Shown: in pieces, positions 1 through 8,092 of the stretch
Layout: every line of letters starts with the position of its first letter
Numbering within the stretch: the stretch's first letter is position 1
DNA from: Gemmatimonadota bacterium
GTDB lineage: Bacteria; Gemmatimonadota; Gemmatimonadetes; Longimicrobiales; Gaopeijiaceae
Reading direction: 5' to 3'
Assembly: GCA_022822445.1 (NCBI GenBank)
Contig: JAJEBR010000059.1
Location: 1-46,387, forward strand
DNA: 46,387 nucleotides
Made by a program: the position numbers and the translations under genes
Notes under the pieces: generated by a model
The model's input: the letters and a program-made list of their open reading frames with translations, nothing else
Database searches by the model: none
Told to the model about the DNA's origin: nothing

Positions 1-664
1 GGTGGTAGGCGAACACGGAGTCTGGCCCATTGTCGTAAGGAATCACGACATATGCCCTGTCGGCGGTACAGGCGAGCTGGGTCCCAAACAGCCTCAGGCC
101 GATCATGCGGGCATCAGGAGCATTCTCCACGTCTAGGGTTCGGCCCCGAGCCCGGACAGGCCCAACGGACTCATCCGTGCCGTCAGAACCACGCCTGACC
201 ACTCCCCCTTGGGTCGGAACCGCCGGGACCCCACCGAGGTTGCAGACCGACTTGCTCGCCGGTGTCACCGGGGTCCACGAGAACATGGGCGTACCAGCCT
301 GATCGTACCCAACAACCCTCCTGTAGCCGGACACGAAGAGGCCACCATCTGGAGCAATGGCGAGGCCAGTACGGCCTTCCGTGAACTCATTGGGGCCATC
401 GCCCTTTGGTGTCGAGATGGTCCTGAGCCATTCTCCCGTCTCAAGGGAGAAGGCCATGACTCCATCCGGTTCCTCGTTGTCCTTGACGTAGAGGATGCCA
501 CGGTCCCAATCAACAGCCATGATGTGGGAGCCCATGGAACGCAACTCGTCGTCAATGATGGTCCGACCGGTCTCGAAGTCGATCTCTAGTATCTGCTGTG
601 CACCCGACGGGAGAGGCAAGAGAGCAACGAACCCCGCGGCCCAACAGAGGAATCGGGTTGTCAC
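1..664 (-). CDS. Exported six-bladed beta-propeller protein, 5' part only
   Basis: The frame opens with GTG at 664 and runs off the left edge of the window, so at least 221 codons are present and the C-terminus is missing. The first ~22 residues form a signal peptide (hydrophobic FLCWAAGFVALLPLPSG, then AQQ). The rest reads as propeller blades: an acidic start, then repeated strand units such as GILYVKDNEEPDGVMAFS and LAIAPDGGLFVSGYRRVVGY. This style matches exported 6-bladed beta-propeller (NHL/TolB-like) proteins, which are mostly of unknown ligand. A very strong Shine-Dalgarno, AGGAGGAGG, lies just upstream and overlaps the TAG stop of the neighbouring small gene, so the two are probably translated together. 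The family call is moderate; the function is unknown. Confidence 0.7.
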   Translation of the reverse strand, partial: MTTRFLCWAAGFVALLPLPSGAQQILEIDFETGRTIIDDELRSMGSHIMAVDWDRGILYVKDNEEPDGVMAFSLETGEWLRTISTPKGDGPNEFTEGRTGLAIAPDGGLFVSGYRRVVGYDQAGTPMFSWTPVTPASKSVCNLGGVPAVPTQGGVVRRGSDGTDESVGPVRARGRTLDVENAPDARMIGLRLFGTQLACTADRAYVVIPYDNGPDSVFAYH

Positions 665-677
665 GACGAGCCTCCTC

Positions 678-998
678 CTAAATCGGGTCGTATTCCCCAC
701 ACCTGCCGTAGTCGCAGGTAGTCTCCACCGAAATGCTGCCATCGTCTCCGAAGACGATGTCGATGTTGACACCCTCGAGGGAGCAAACCTGGACGTCGTA
801 ATCCCCGTTTGGGTAGATCGTGATCTTGATGAGCGTGCCAGCGCACGTCTCGGTCATGGCAGCGGTGCCTTCCTTGCACTCCTCTACCACCGGGACGTTT
901 AGTGTTAGTGTCTCAACAGCGGTTGCCGAGACGACCGGAGGCGTCGCGGTCGCGAATGTCAACGCGGCGACCACGGTGAGAGCGAACAGCTTCTTCAT
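678..998 (-). CDS. Small exported Cys-rich protein
   Basis: 106 residues from ATG at 998. An upstream in-frame ATG at 1058 would add 20 charged residues in front of a good signal peptide, so the later start, which has a GGAGATGG site before it, is preferred. Residues 1-25 are a signal peptide (MKKLFALTVVAALTFATA). The mature part has five cysteines (about residues 41, 52, 72, 95 and 100) and short beta-type repeats such as ITIYPNGDYDVQVC and VFGDDGSISVETTC, suggesting a small disulfide-bonded beta protein. Its stop lies inside the ribosome-binding site of the beta-propeller gene 13 nt downstream, so the two form a pair. I do not recognise the family. The arrangement recalls the short exported peptides next to propeller genes in Bacteroides (NVEALA type), but the motif itself is not present. 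Confidence 0.6.
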   Translation of the reverse strand: MKKLFALTVVAALTFATATPPVVSATAVETLTLNVPVVEECKEGTAAMTETCAGTLIKITIYPNGDYDVQVCSLEGVNIDIVFGDDGSISVETTCDYGRCGEYDPI

Positions 999-1620
999 TG
1001 GAACCATCTCCATCCGCAAGTGAATCGCTACCCTCACTCGGGGCGGCGTTAGGGACACGATGGCGGCTGTTCACAGATCTGTCAAGACTTACCCCCGGTT
1101 CCTCTTCGTTGTCCATTCCGCTTGCTGAGCCCGGACCCCGACGATCTGGCAGCGCTCCCGCATAGTCGGGAGTCCAACCGCCTGATGCGGCTCCAGATCC
1201 GTCGGCAGAAAGGCCCGTGCTGAATCTCTGGCTTCCGCCCGAGGCCGCCGATCCCCCTCACGATTACCTATGGAACAGTGGGAGGAGTCTGCTCAGACCA
1301 CCGGGGGGTGGCTGGCCCAGGTCAATGACATCCGCCTTGCGCCCGACGGCTCGGGCCTATGGTCCTCGCAATGGTGCCCAAGGAGAGGTTCGTCGAACAG
1401 AGCCTCGACGAGTTCCGCGACGAGGGTCATGGCCAACCGGTACGCACCGGAGCAGGTTGCCGACGCCTACCTCTGACACGGGATCTGCGATTCGGAGCGG
1501 AGTGGCGGAGGTTACGCGACGCCAGAGCGTTTGGCCACGAAACAGCGCGCACCGGGAGTCCCGCCAATCAAGCTCGGTTGTTCCCGCTCTCCCGGCTCGG
1601 TCAAGCTTAATCTCGTTTGA

Positions 1621-1683
1621 CGGCAGGAAACGCAGATCGTGCAGTCCTGATTGACTTTACGTGACTTCCTGCCGTAATTCGGG
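1621..1683 (+). repeat. 63-bp dispersed repeat, copy A
   Basis: The element starts CGGCAGGAA and has the matching inverted end TTCCTGCCG at 1666-1674, with an inner core CGCAGATCGTGCAGTCC. It aligns over 63 bases without gaps to the reverse complement of 43006-43068, with 53 identities by hand count. An 18-bp piece recurs near 44779. A second short motif, GCCGGGCTGGCARGGCGC, lies beside both long copies (1697-1714 and 42982-42999). The inverted ends suggest a palindromic intergenic repeat or a MITE-like element. Class unknown. Confidence 0.6.
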
Positions 1684-1779
1684 CTTCAGGTGCTCTGCCG
1701 GGCTGGCAAGGCGCGACGAGAGGTGAATAGCAGGGCTATTCGCCCGAGGAGCAACGCAGAGCGGCGCTCACAAGACGAA

Positions 1780-1815
1780 AATGTAAAGAAGACATGACAT
1801 TTTGTAATGTAGATA
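1780..1815. promoter_or_regulatory. AT-rich patch with inverted repeat
   Basis: This short stretch is much richer in A and T than its surroundings and contains the inverted repeat ACATT-TTGT-AATGT at 1797-1810, with related words (ATGTAAAG, ACATGACAT) alongside. It looks like a promoter or operator, but the nearest downstream gene on the minus strand starts some 780 bases away at 998, and no plus-strand gene follows, so its target is unclear. Confidence 0.25.
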
Positions 1816-1925
1816 CGACAGTGCGGCTCGGCGAGCGCAGCGATCCAGCGCGGATGCATCGGTGCTCGAACAGCCGAGAAATTTCCGGGACGGGACACTG
1901 CCACTCCTCCTTGCACCTCCGCACC

Positions 1926-1949
1926 GCCCGCTCTCGGGTTTCGGCGGGC
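1926..1949 (-). terminator. Weak terminator-like hairpin after nusB
   Basis: GCCCGC and GCGGGC pair across a 12-base loop about 45 bases past the nusB stop. There is no T run after it, so it could be a Rho-dependent end or a chance hairpin in GC-rich DNA. Confidence 0.2.
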
Positions 1950-1992
1950 CTGCCGGTTCAACACCTGGATGCGCAGGGGAGCCACGGGCGAC

Positions 1993-2436
1993 TCAGGGGG
2001 CCTGGGCGGCGCGGTACACGGCGTCCAGCACGCCGTTCACGAAGCGCGGCGATTCGCTCCCGCCGTAACGCTCCGCCAGCCGGACCGACTCCTGGATGGC
2101 CACCCGTCCCGGCAGGTCGGGGAGGAAGAGAATCTCGGTGGCTCCGAGGCGGAGAATCCCCCGGTCCATGACCGACAGGCGGTCGAGTCGCCAGTTGTCC
2201 AGGCAGGATGCGATGACTTCCTCCACCCTCCTCCGGTTCTCGCCGAAGGCCCGGACCAGCCGCTCCAGGTACCCGATCCGGCCGGACGCCACCAGCCGCT
2301 GCTCCAGAGTCTCCGCCAGTGCCTGTTGCAGGGTGAGGTGTCCTCCCTCGGTCTCCCAGCGGTAGTGGACCTGAAGAAACCAGGCACGCGACCGGGTGCG
2401 GTGCCTTCGCTCCTGGGGGTCGAGCGTCTCTCTCAA
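1993..2436 (-). CDS. nusB: Transcription antitermination protein NusB
   Basis: 147 residues, the normal size for NusB, the small all-helical partner of NusE (S10) that binds boxA RNA and supports antitermination of rRNA transcription. The N-terminal basic stretch RRHRTRSRAWFLQVHY corresponds to the family's Arg-rich RNA-binding start. The C-terminal half carries the signature pattern RLSVMDRGILRLGATEIL and AIQESVRLAERYGG followed by FVNGVLDAVYR. The frame opens with TTG two codons from the ribH stop; no strong ribosome-binding site separates the genes, so translation is probably coupled to ribH. The ribH-nusB order is common in bacteria and supports the call. nusB is the last gene of the minus-strand block. 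Confidence 0.93.
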   Translation of the reverse strand: MRETLDPQERRHRTRSRAWFLQVHYRWETEGGHLTLQQALAETLEQRLVASGRIGYLERLVRAFGENRRRVEEVIASCLDNWRLDRLSVMDRGILRLGATEILFLPDLPGRVAIQESVRLAERYGGSESPRFVNGVLDAVYRAAQAP

Positions 2437-2438
2437 GA

Positions 2439-2903
2439 CTACCGATCGTCTCCGTGTGACTCGTAGAGGGCAAGCATCTCAAGGGCGGCTTCCGCAAACT
2501 CGGCTCCCTTGTTGGGGCCGCCGGGGTCCGCCCGCGCGATCGCCTGTTCGGCGTCGTCCGTGGTGAGCACGCCGAAGACGATCGGGATGTCGGCCATCAG
2601 CGCCACCCGCCCGAGCCCGTCGCTGGCGTGGCCCGCCACGTAGTCGAAATGGGCCGTCTCGCCCCGGATCACGCAACCGATCGCGATGACGACATCGTAG
2701 CGGTCGCTGTCCGCGATCAGCCGCGCGGCCTGGGGAAGATCCCAGGCGCCAGGGACGTAAAGCGCCGTGATCGATTGGTCGTCCACACCGGCGGCGCGCA
2801 GACGCTCCCTTGCGCCCCCTTCCAGTTGCCCGGTCACCAGGCTGTTGAAACGGGCGACGAGGAGCGCCACCCGGGGGCTGTCGTCCCGCGTTGATGTCGT
2901 CAT
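2439..2903 (-). CDS. ribH: 6,7-dimethyl-8-ribityllumazine synthase
   Basis: 154 residues, standard length. The enzyme condenses 5-amino-6-ribitylaminouracil with 3,4-dihydroxy-2-butanone 4-phosphate to lumazine, normally in a pentameric or 60-mer shell. Visible family marks are ARFNSLVTGQLEGGA near the N-terminus (substrate-binding Phe/Asn), VPGAWDLPQAA, the conserved AIGCVIRGETAHFDYV, and GVLTTDDAEQAIARADPGGPNKG, with the invariant catalytic His in the HFDYV segment. The ATG overlaps the ribBA stop as ATGA, which means translational coupling. It supplies the substrate for riboflavin synthase encoded upstream. The name ribE is also used for this enzyme in enteric bacteria. Confidence 0.96.
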   Translation of the reverse strand: MTTSTRDDSPRVALLVARFNSLVTGQLEGGARERLRAAGVDDQSITALYVPGAWDLPQAARLIADSDRYDVVIAIGCVIRGETAHFDYVAGHASDGLGRVALMADIPIVFGVLTTDDAEQAIARADPGGPNKGAEFAEAALEMLALYESHGDDR

Positions 2904-4105
2904 GCCCGCACCTTCGCAACTTCGGCTTCGCCCACGGCCTCTTCCCCTGGCCCACTGTTCATCCGCACTCCCGCGAACGGCTCCCGTCCGGTAACCTGGA
3001 GCGCATAGCCGTCCAGCCCGACGATGTGCCGGTGGCTGTTCGTCAGCAGTCTGATGGATTGGAGCCCGATGTCGAGAAGGATTTGTGCCCCGACTCCGTA
3101 GTCCTTAAGGACCTGTCCCGATCCCAGGGACGGTTCCGGCTCCGGCGGCATCGTCGTTACCTGATCCTGCGAGCCCGCCTGCCGCAACCGTTCCAGGAGC
3201 CGGTCGCCGGCCCGGTCCTGGTGAATGTAGACGATCACACCCTCGCCTTCCGCCCGGATGCGCTGCATGGCCCCCGCGAGGAGGTTGCCGTCCGGCTCAT
3301 CCAGTGAAGCGAAGGTCTCGCCCAGCGGGTTCTGTGCGTGCATGCGAACCAGTACGTCCGGCTTCTCCGCAACGTCGCCCCGGACCAGGGCGAGGTGGAC
3401 GCGGTCGTCGATTTCGGTCCGGTATCCGATCACGCGAAAGTCGCCCCAGGCGGTCCGCAGCTCCGACTCCACCACACGGGTGACGAGGCGTTCCCGCGCC
3501 AGCCGGTAGGCGACCAGCTGCTCCACGGTGATGAACCGGAGATCGTGGTGCGCCGCCATCCGCTCCAGCTCCGCCCGGCGCGCCATGGTGCCGTCCTCGT
3601 TGAGGATCTCGCAGATCACCCCTGCGGGCGTGAGGCCCGCCAGCCGCGCGAGGTCGACCGCCGCTTCCGTCTGGCCGACGCGCCTGAGCACGCCGCCGTT
3701 GCGCGCGCGGAGCGGGAAGATGTGCCCGGGCCGTCGCAGATCCTCCGGGGTCGTGGCAGGATCCGCGAGCACCTGAACCGTGCGGGCGCGGTCATGGGCG
3801 GAGATTCCGGTGGTGACGCCGAAACGGCGGTGTGCGTCTACCGAGACCGTGAAGGCCGTCCCCTGCGGGTCGGTGTTGCGGTCGGTCATGAGCGGCAGTT
3901 CGAGGGCGTCCGCACGCTCCGGTGTCAGCGAAACGCAGATCAGTCCCCGGCCGAATTTGGTCATGAAGTTGACCAGGTCCGGCGTGATCCGGTCTGCGGC
4001 GCAGACCAGGTCGCCCTCGTTCTCGCGATCCTCGTCGTCTGCCACGATCACCAGCCTGCCGGCAGCGATCTCGCGGATGGCCGAGGGTACGGAATCAAAC
4101 TGCAC
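2900..4105 (-). CDS. ribBA: RibBA: active-looking DHBP synthase with degenerate GTP cyclohydrolase II domain
   Basis: 401 residues from GTG at 4105, overlapping ribE by 11 nt. Residues 1-205 are 3,4-dihydroxy-2-butanone 4-phosphate synthase: acidic metal and substrate loop [10 protein letters not shown] (23-32), FTVSVDA (85-91), GVTTGIS (96-102) and [16 protein letters not shown] (127-142). Residues 206-401 are homologous to GTP cyclohydrolase II; the C-terminal [14 protein letters not shown] and RLLTNS segments are well kept. However, the zinc site, normally a Cys followed by CxC in the ECLTGD...RCDCG region, reads [15 protein letters not shown] here, and this whole half contains no cysteine. 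The usual RQEGRGIGL loop reads HQDRAGDRL. RibB activity is likely; RibA activity is probably lost. Hybrid RibBA proteins with a silent second domain are known in other bacteria. Confidence 0.93.
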   Translation of the reverse strand: MQFDSVPSAIREIAAGRLVIVADDEDRENEGDLVCAADRITPDLVNFMTKFGRGLICVSLTPERADALELPLMTDRNTDPQGTAFTVSVDAHRRFGVTTGISAHDRARTVQVLADPATTPEDLRRPGHIFPLRARNGGVLRRVGQTEAAVDLARLAGLTPAGVICEILNEDGTMARRAELERMAAHHDLRFITVEQLVAYRLARERLVTRVVESELRTAWGDFRVIGYRTEIDDRVHLALVRGDVAEKPDVLVRMHAQNPLGETFASLDEPDGNLLAGAMQRIRAEGEGVIVYIHQDRAGDRLLERLRQAGSQDQVTTMPPEPEPSLGSGQVLKDYGVGAQILLDIGLQSIRLLTNSHRHIVGLDGYALQVTGREPFAGVRMNSGPGEEAVGEAEVAKVRA

Positions 4106-4697
4106 GGGTGCGGGTCTCCATGATGCGCTTCACGTACTTGCCGACGAGGTCGGCCTCCACGTTGACCCGGTCCCCGGGCGCCAGCGAGGAGAAGTTGGTA
4201 TTCTCCCACGAATACGGGATCAGCGCCACCTGGCAGACCTCGCCCTCCATCAGACCGTTGACCGTGAGGCTGACCCCGTTGAGCGCGATCGAGCCGCAGG
4301 GCACCGTCCCGCGGAAGACCTCCGCCGGCAGCTGAAAGTCGAGAAGCCGCGTGGCGCCGGTCCGCTCCAGACGGATGAGCCTGGCACGTCCATCGACGTG
4401 GCCCTGCACCAGGTGGCCATCCATCCGATCGCCGGCGCGCACGGCGCGCTCGAGGTTGACCCGCGTACCCGCCCGGTATTCCGGTGCGATCGTACGTTCG
4501 AGCGTGGAGGCCCCCGCGTCCACGGTGAAGGTGGTGGTGTCGAGGTCGCGGACGGTCAGGCAGGCGCCATCCACGGCGACGGACTGCCCGGGCGACAGCT
4601 CGTGGGAGAACGGCGCCGCGATAACGACCGCGCGGCCCTCCCTGCCACCGGCTACCGAGACGACCTCGCCCACGGATTCGATGATTCCGGCAAACAA
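4095..4697 (-). CDS. ribE: Riboflavin synthase alpha subunit
   Basis: 200 residues, standard size. The enzyme dismutates two molecules of dimethylribityllumazine into riboflavin plus the pyrimidine that RibH reuses. The protein has two related barrels: the first starts [12 protein letters not shown] (family usually MFTGIIE) with [11 protein letters not shown], and the second has [21 protein letters not shown] and a C-terminal helix from [11 protein letters not shown]. The start 4 nt after the ribD stop and the 11-nt overlap with ribBA place it in the middle of the rib operon. Naming varies: this product is RibC in E. coli and RibE in many other annotations. Confidence 0.95.
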   Translation of the reverse strand: MFAGIIESVGEVVSVAGGREGRAVVIAAPFSHELSPGQSVAVDGACLTVRDLDTTTFTVDAGASTLERTIAPEYRAGTRVNLERAVRAGDRMDGHLVQGHVDGRARLIRLERTGATRLLDFQLPAEVFRGTVPCGSIALNGVSLTVNGLMEGEVCQVALIPYSWENTNFSSLAPGDRVNVEADLVGKYVKRIMETRTRAV

Positions 4698-4701
4698 GGC
4701 G

Positions 4702-5865
4702 TCAGGCGCTCCGGTCGAGGACGATGAGGGTGTCGTTACCGAATCTCACCGGGTCGGCGCAGCTGTGCCACCCCTCCGCGCGGGACCGCGATTCTCCGGT
4801 GTGGACCGGGTCGCGGGTCCGCCGTGCGGGGTGGGCGGCCGCGGCTTCCGGTCCGCTGTCCGCGGCATCGAGGGGGAACGCCGGCACCCCGCCGCGGCCA
4901 ATGAAGACGGGCGCGACGAAGAGGTAGATGCGATCCACGAGCCGGGCGGAGAGGAGCGAGGCGGCGAGGCGGCCACCGCCCTCGCAGAGGACGCGGGTCA
5001 CGCCCCGCTCGTGCAGGCTGGCGAGCAGGGTGCGGAGATCGAGGCCGTGTGGGGTGGCGGGAACCGCGAGGACATCCGCGAGTGCGCCAAGGCGCTGCTG
5101 GAGCGCAGCCGCCCGCTCGCTGGAGGTGGCGACGATTCCCGTCGCGCCCGTGGCCTCCCCAAGCGCCCGCAGCTCCGCTGTCGCCCGGCCCTGCCGGTCG
5201 AGAAGCACGGGAACCGGCGCCACGCGCGGCGTGATCGATCCCCTCACGGTAAGCCGGGGGTCATCGGCTTCCCAGGTCCTTCTCCCAACGAGGATTGCGT
5301 CGAATCCCGCCCGCAGACGGTGCACCTCCCGGCGCGACTCCGGCCCGGTCAGCCAGACGCGGCGGCCCCCGGCCGGGGCGATCCGGCCGTCGAAGCTGAC
5401 GGCCAGCTTGAGGGCGACGCAGGGTCTCGCGCTGTCAGGGTCGTGGAAGAAGAAGGGATTCTCCGCGCGCCATTCCTCCCGTCGTCCGAAGGGACCGTCC
5501 ACGATCACACCCCTCTTGCGCAGCAACTCTCCCCCACCACCCGCTTCGGCACCCGGGTCCGCCGCCCAGAAGACCACCCGCGCTACCCCGGCCGCGTGCA
5601 CGGCCTCCGTGCAGGGCGGAGTTCTCCCGTGGTGGCGGCAGGGTTCCAGACTGGTGTAGAGGGTCGCCCCCCGGGCATCGCCCGCCACCGAAAGCGCGGC
5701 CACCTCGGCGTGAGCCCCGCCCAGCACTTCGTGGTGGCCTTCGCCCAACACCACGCCATCCCGAACGACGACCGCCCCCACCATCGGGTTGGGGTGCACG
5801 CGACCCCACCCCGCACGGCCCAGCTCGATCGCGCGCGCCAGGTGGCGGTGATCCTCCTCGCTCAA
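4702..5865 (-). CDS. ribD: Bifunctional pyrimidine deaminase/reductase RibD
   Basis: 387 residues from TTG at 5865. The N-terminal deaminase domain has NPMVGAVVV, the zinc motif HAEVAAL and [11 protein letters not shown]. The C-terminal reductase (dihydrofolate-reductase fold) begins about [14 protein letters not shown], with [21 protein letters not shown] and [13 protein letters not shown]. It performs the second and third steps of riboflavin synthesis. The TTG at 5865 is chosen because GGAGAGAGCGGG precedes it at good spacing and the protein then starts [12 protein letters not shown], like family members. An alternative in-frame TTG at 5904 overlaps the stop of the upstream gene. The reductase end carries an extra Ala/Arg-rich loop before the final strand. 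First gene of the rib cluster proper. Confidence 0.93.
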   Translation of the reverse strand: MSEEDHRHLARAIELGRAGWGRVHPNPMVGAVVVRDGVVLGEGHHEVLGGAHAEVAALSVAGDARGATLYTSLEPCRHHGRTPPCTEAVHAAGVARVVFWAADPGAEAGGGGELLRKRGVIVDGPFGRREEWRAENPFFFHDPDSARPCVALKLAVSFDGRIAPAGGRRVWLTGPESRREVHRLRAGFDAILVGRRTWEADDPRLTVRGSITPRVAPVPVLLDRQGRATAELRALGEATGATGIVATSSERAAALQQRLGALADVLAVPATPHGLDLRTLLASLHERGVTRVLCEGGGRLAASLLSARLVDRIYLFVAPVFIGRGGVPAFPLDAADSGPEAAAAHPARRTRDPVHTGESRSRAEGWHSCADPVRFGNDTLIVLDRSA

Positions 5866-5900
5866 CCCGCTCTCTCCGACGCCACTCTCCAGCGAGGGGA

Positions 5901-6926
5901 TCAAAGTGTGATCCGGAATGCCGTGAACAGGTACCAGGTCAGGCCGGAGGGATCGTAAATGCCGGCGCGTTCCGAAAACGGATCCGGGACGCCATCGGCA
6001 ACGCCGAGTTCCGCCGATACCTGCGAAATGACGAAGTTGAACCACCCGCTCAGGAAGTAGATCATGCGTTCCGACGCCACATGGCCGGTAACCGAACCGG
6101 GATCGGTCGCTCCCCTCGGGACGGACAGCCGCGTGTCGCCCGCATACCTGTCCCATCCCACTCCCCCCATGAGCCCCAACGCGAACCAGTTCTTGCCAGC
6201 GACGGCTCGCAGCGAGGACACGGTCAACTCCGTGTCGGCCTCGGCCGCAGTGCCGGCGCCGATCGACCCGGCCCTTATCGAACCGTGCCAGCGGCGCGTG
6301 GCGGAAACCGAAACGCCGGGCACCGTGAAAGACTCGCGGAGGAGCCCGACCCGCGCCCCCAGCCCCAGACCGGAACTCGAGCCATCGACTCCCGCGCCGT
6401 GCGGAAGCCGCACCCGCGAGTATGAACCGATCAGGTCGACGGCGAGTACGCCTCCAATCGTCGGCCCCAACCTGAATCCGTCCATGACTCCGGCGGCAAG
6501 GTCCACCCGCAATCCCGCCAGTGCCAGCGTCTCCCGGCCCTCAAGCCCCGCCGCGGTCGCCGATGAAACCGGCGGCACCCTCACCCCGAGCACCCCTCCC
6601 GACACCGTCAGGCCCAGGCGCGGCATCGAACCCAGCCGACGTCCCAGCGTGCTCGCGTTGCCCGGGATGTCACTGCCCAGGACGCCCAGAAGGCCCACCC
6701 CCTGTTGCAGCGACATGGCCGCCAGGCCCACCTCCCGGCATGGCGATTCCGAATCCGGATTGCCCGCCGTACACCGCTCCACCAGCTCCGTCAGTCCCCG
6801 GAGATCGGACCGGCCAAGGGGAATCGTTTCCTGGGCAGCGGTACTCGCCGACCCCAGGATCCCCACCCCCCGCCCCAGCCCCCCGAACGGCAAGGCGAAG
6901 AGCGCGGCCCCCACCGCCACGGACAC
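5901..6926 (-). CDS. Predicted exported beta-rich envelope protein
   Basis: 341 residues from GTG at 6926. That start is chosen because AGGAGG lies 6 nt before it and the product then begins with a signal peptide (VSVAVGAALFALPFGG...ASTAAQ). The open frame extends back through a tandem repeat into purM, and that extension is not coding-like. After a short stretch with two cysteines in a CTAGNPDSESPC context, the protein alternates Gly-rich strands (LGLTVSGGVLGVRV, FRLGPTIGGVLAVDLIG, LGLGARVGLLRE, FALGLMGGVGWDRY) and ends WYLFTAFRITL, an outer-membrane-barrel-like pattern. I do not recognise a family. It sits between purM and ribD in the same direction; its stop overlaps an alternative ribD start. 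Confidence 0.6.
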   Translation of the reverse strand: MSVAVGAALFALPFGGLGRGVGILGSASTAAQETIPLGRSDLRGLTELVERCTAGNPDSESPCREVGLAAMSLQQGVGLLGVLGSDIPGNASTLGRRLGSMPRLGLTVSGGVLGVRVPPVSSATAAGLEGRETLALAGLRVDLAAGVMDGFRLGPTIGGVLAVDLIGSYSRVRLPHGAGVDGSSSGLGLGARVGLLRESFTVPGVSVSATRRWHGSIRAGSIGAGTAAEADTELTVSSLRAVAGKNWFALGLMGGVGWDRYAGDTRLSVPRGATDPGSVTGHVASERMIYFLSGWFNFVISQVSAELGVADGVPDPFSERAGIYDPSGLTWYLFTAFRITL

Positions 6927-6981
6927 CGTCCACCTCCTCAGGCCCGCCACACACCCCCCCACCCCCCACCACCCCCCGGCC

Positions 6982-7087
6982 CTGCACGCCCTCACGCGCT
7001 CCACCACCTCGGTCCACCCCCTCAAGCTGCACGCCCTCACGCGCTCCACCACCTCATTCCACCCCCTCAAGCTGCACGCCCGCCCCC
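6982..7087. repeat. 45-bp tandem repeat spanning the purM stop
   Basis: Copies start at 6982, 7027 and 7072 (exact 45-bp spacing, first bases CTGCACGCC). The first two are nearly identical over their full length; the third is partial and diverges inside purM. The purM stop codon lies in the middle copy. The unit looks like a duplicated piece of the purM 3' end, so the repeats sit in the purM tail and the leader of the next gene. Confidence 0.85.
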
Positions 7088-8082
7088 CGCACCACCTCCC
7101 CCAGCGCCCAGCCGTCACCGCCCAGCGCGGCCAGCACCGCCCCCTCCCGCTCCGGCGCGACCACCAGAATCATCCCGACGCCCATGTTGAACACGCGGTA
7201 CATCTCGCGCGCCGCGACCCCTCCAGCATCACCGAGCTGCCGGAAGACATTCTCCGGGGTCCACGTCGCGCAGTCGACGCGCGCGCCCAGTCCCTCCGGG
7301 AGCACCCGGGGCAGATTCCCTTCGATCCCGCCGCCGGTCACGTGCGCCATCGCGCTCACCGCACCCTCCTCCAGCAGCGGCCAAACCGTCTCCAGGTACG
7401 ATCTGTGCACCCGCAGCAGCACTTCGGCGGCCGTCGCGGACTCTCCCGGGAACGGGTCGCCGACGGTCAGCCCCATCCGCTCGAAGACGATCGTGCGGGC
7501 GAGGGTGAAGCCGTTGGTGTGCAGCCCCGACGAAGGGAGCGCGACCAGGCGGTCCCCGGCCCGCACCGTCGACCCGTCGAGGATGCGGCTCCGCTCGACC
7601 ACGCCCACCACGAAGCCCGCGAGATCATACTCGCCAGCGCCGTAGAAGTCCGGCATCTGCGCCGTCTCGCCGCCCAGCAGCGCGCAGGAATTCTCGCTGC
7701 AGCCGCGGGCCACCCCGCCGACGACCGCCGAAACCACCCCCTCGTCCAGGTCGCCCGTGGCCAGGTAGTCGAGGAAAAAAAGGGGCCGCGCGCCCTGCAC
7801 CAGGATGTCGTTCACGCAGTGGTTGACCAGGTCCTGGCCCACCGTGCCGTGACGGCCGCTCGCGAAGGCGACCTTGAGCTTGGTGCCGACCCCGTCCGCG
7901 CTCGCGACCAGGACGGGCTCGGCCATCCCGCCGGGAACCGCGTAGAGCCCGCCGAAGGCGCCAAGCCCCGACAGCGTGTTCTCGTCCCCCACGGCGTCGA
8001 GCAGCGGGGCGAGCGAGCGCTTGGCCCGTTCGGCGGCGTCCAGGTCCACGCCCGCGCCCTTGTAGGTCAGTGATTCGTTCAT
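7054..8082 (-). CDS. purM: Phosphoribosylformylglycinamidine cyclo-ligase (AIR synthase)
   Basis: 342 residues from ATG at 8082 (MNESLTYKGAGVDLDAAERA), with GGACAGG upstream; earlier in-frame ATGs give non-homologous sequence. PurM uses ATP to close the imidazole ring of AIR in purine synthesis. Family marks are the start TYKGAGVD, VASADGVGTKL, DLVNHCVNDILVQGA, LLGGETAQMPDFY, AGFVVGVVER, PSSGLHTNGFTLAR and AHVTGGGIEGNLPRVLP. All catalytic and nucleotide-binding loops are in place. It is separated by only 10 nt from the PfkB kinase gene upstream. The 3' end has been copied in tandem (see the 45-bp repeat). Confidence 0.96.
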   Translation of the reverse strand: MNESLTYKGAGVDLDAAERAKRSLAPLLDAVGDENTLSGLGAFGGLYAVPGGMAEPVLVASADGVGTKLKVAFASGRHGTVGQDLVNHCVNDILVQGARPLFFLDYLATGDLDEGVVSAVVGGVARGCSENSCALLGGETAQMPDFYGAGEYDLAGFVVGVVERSRILDGSTVRAGDRLVALPSSGLHTNGFTLARTIVFERMGLTVGDPFPGESATAAEVLLRVHRSYLETVWPLLEEGAVSAMAHVTGGGIEGNLPRVLPEGLGARVDCATWTPENVFRQLGDAGGVAAREMYRVFNMGVGMILVVAPEREGAVLAALGGDGWALGEVVRGAGVQLEGVE

Positions 8083-8092
8083 GCCTGTCCGA

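Larger units (their letters stand above)
999..1992. other. Almost 1 kb without a convincing gene
   Basis: Open frames here are short, Arg/Pro/Ser-rich and lack ribosome-binding sites or domain-like sequence, so none is called. The stretch holds a 63-bp repeat at 1621-1683, a perfect 7-bp-stem hairpin at 1725-1741 (GAATAGC-AGG-GCTATTC, no T run), an AT-rich patch at about 1780-1815, and a weak terminator-like hairpin behind nusB. It may carry the promoter of the small exported protein at 998 and decayed mobile DNA. Confidence 0.5.

Noticed and set aside
1217-1654. Plus-strand frame of 145 codons in the left gap
   Set aside because: Arg/Ser/Pro-rich, no ribosome site, no pattern of a protein family, and it runs into the 63-bp repeat.
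1621-1683. Integron attC site
   Set aside because: The element has inverted ends, but no RYYYAAC/GTTRRRY core sites and no integrase or cassette genes nearby.
4698-5904. FMN riboswitch before the rib genes
   Set aside because: The genes upstream of ribD are close or overlapping, leaving no room for the conserved FMN aptamer; none of its usual sequence blocks is seen.
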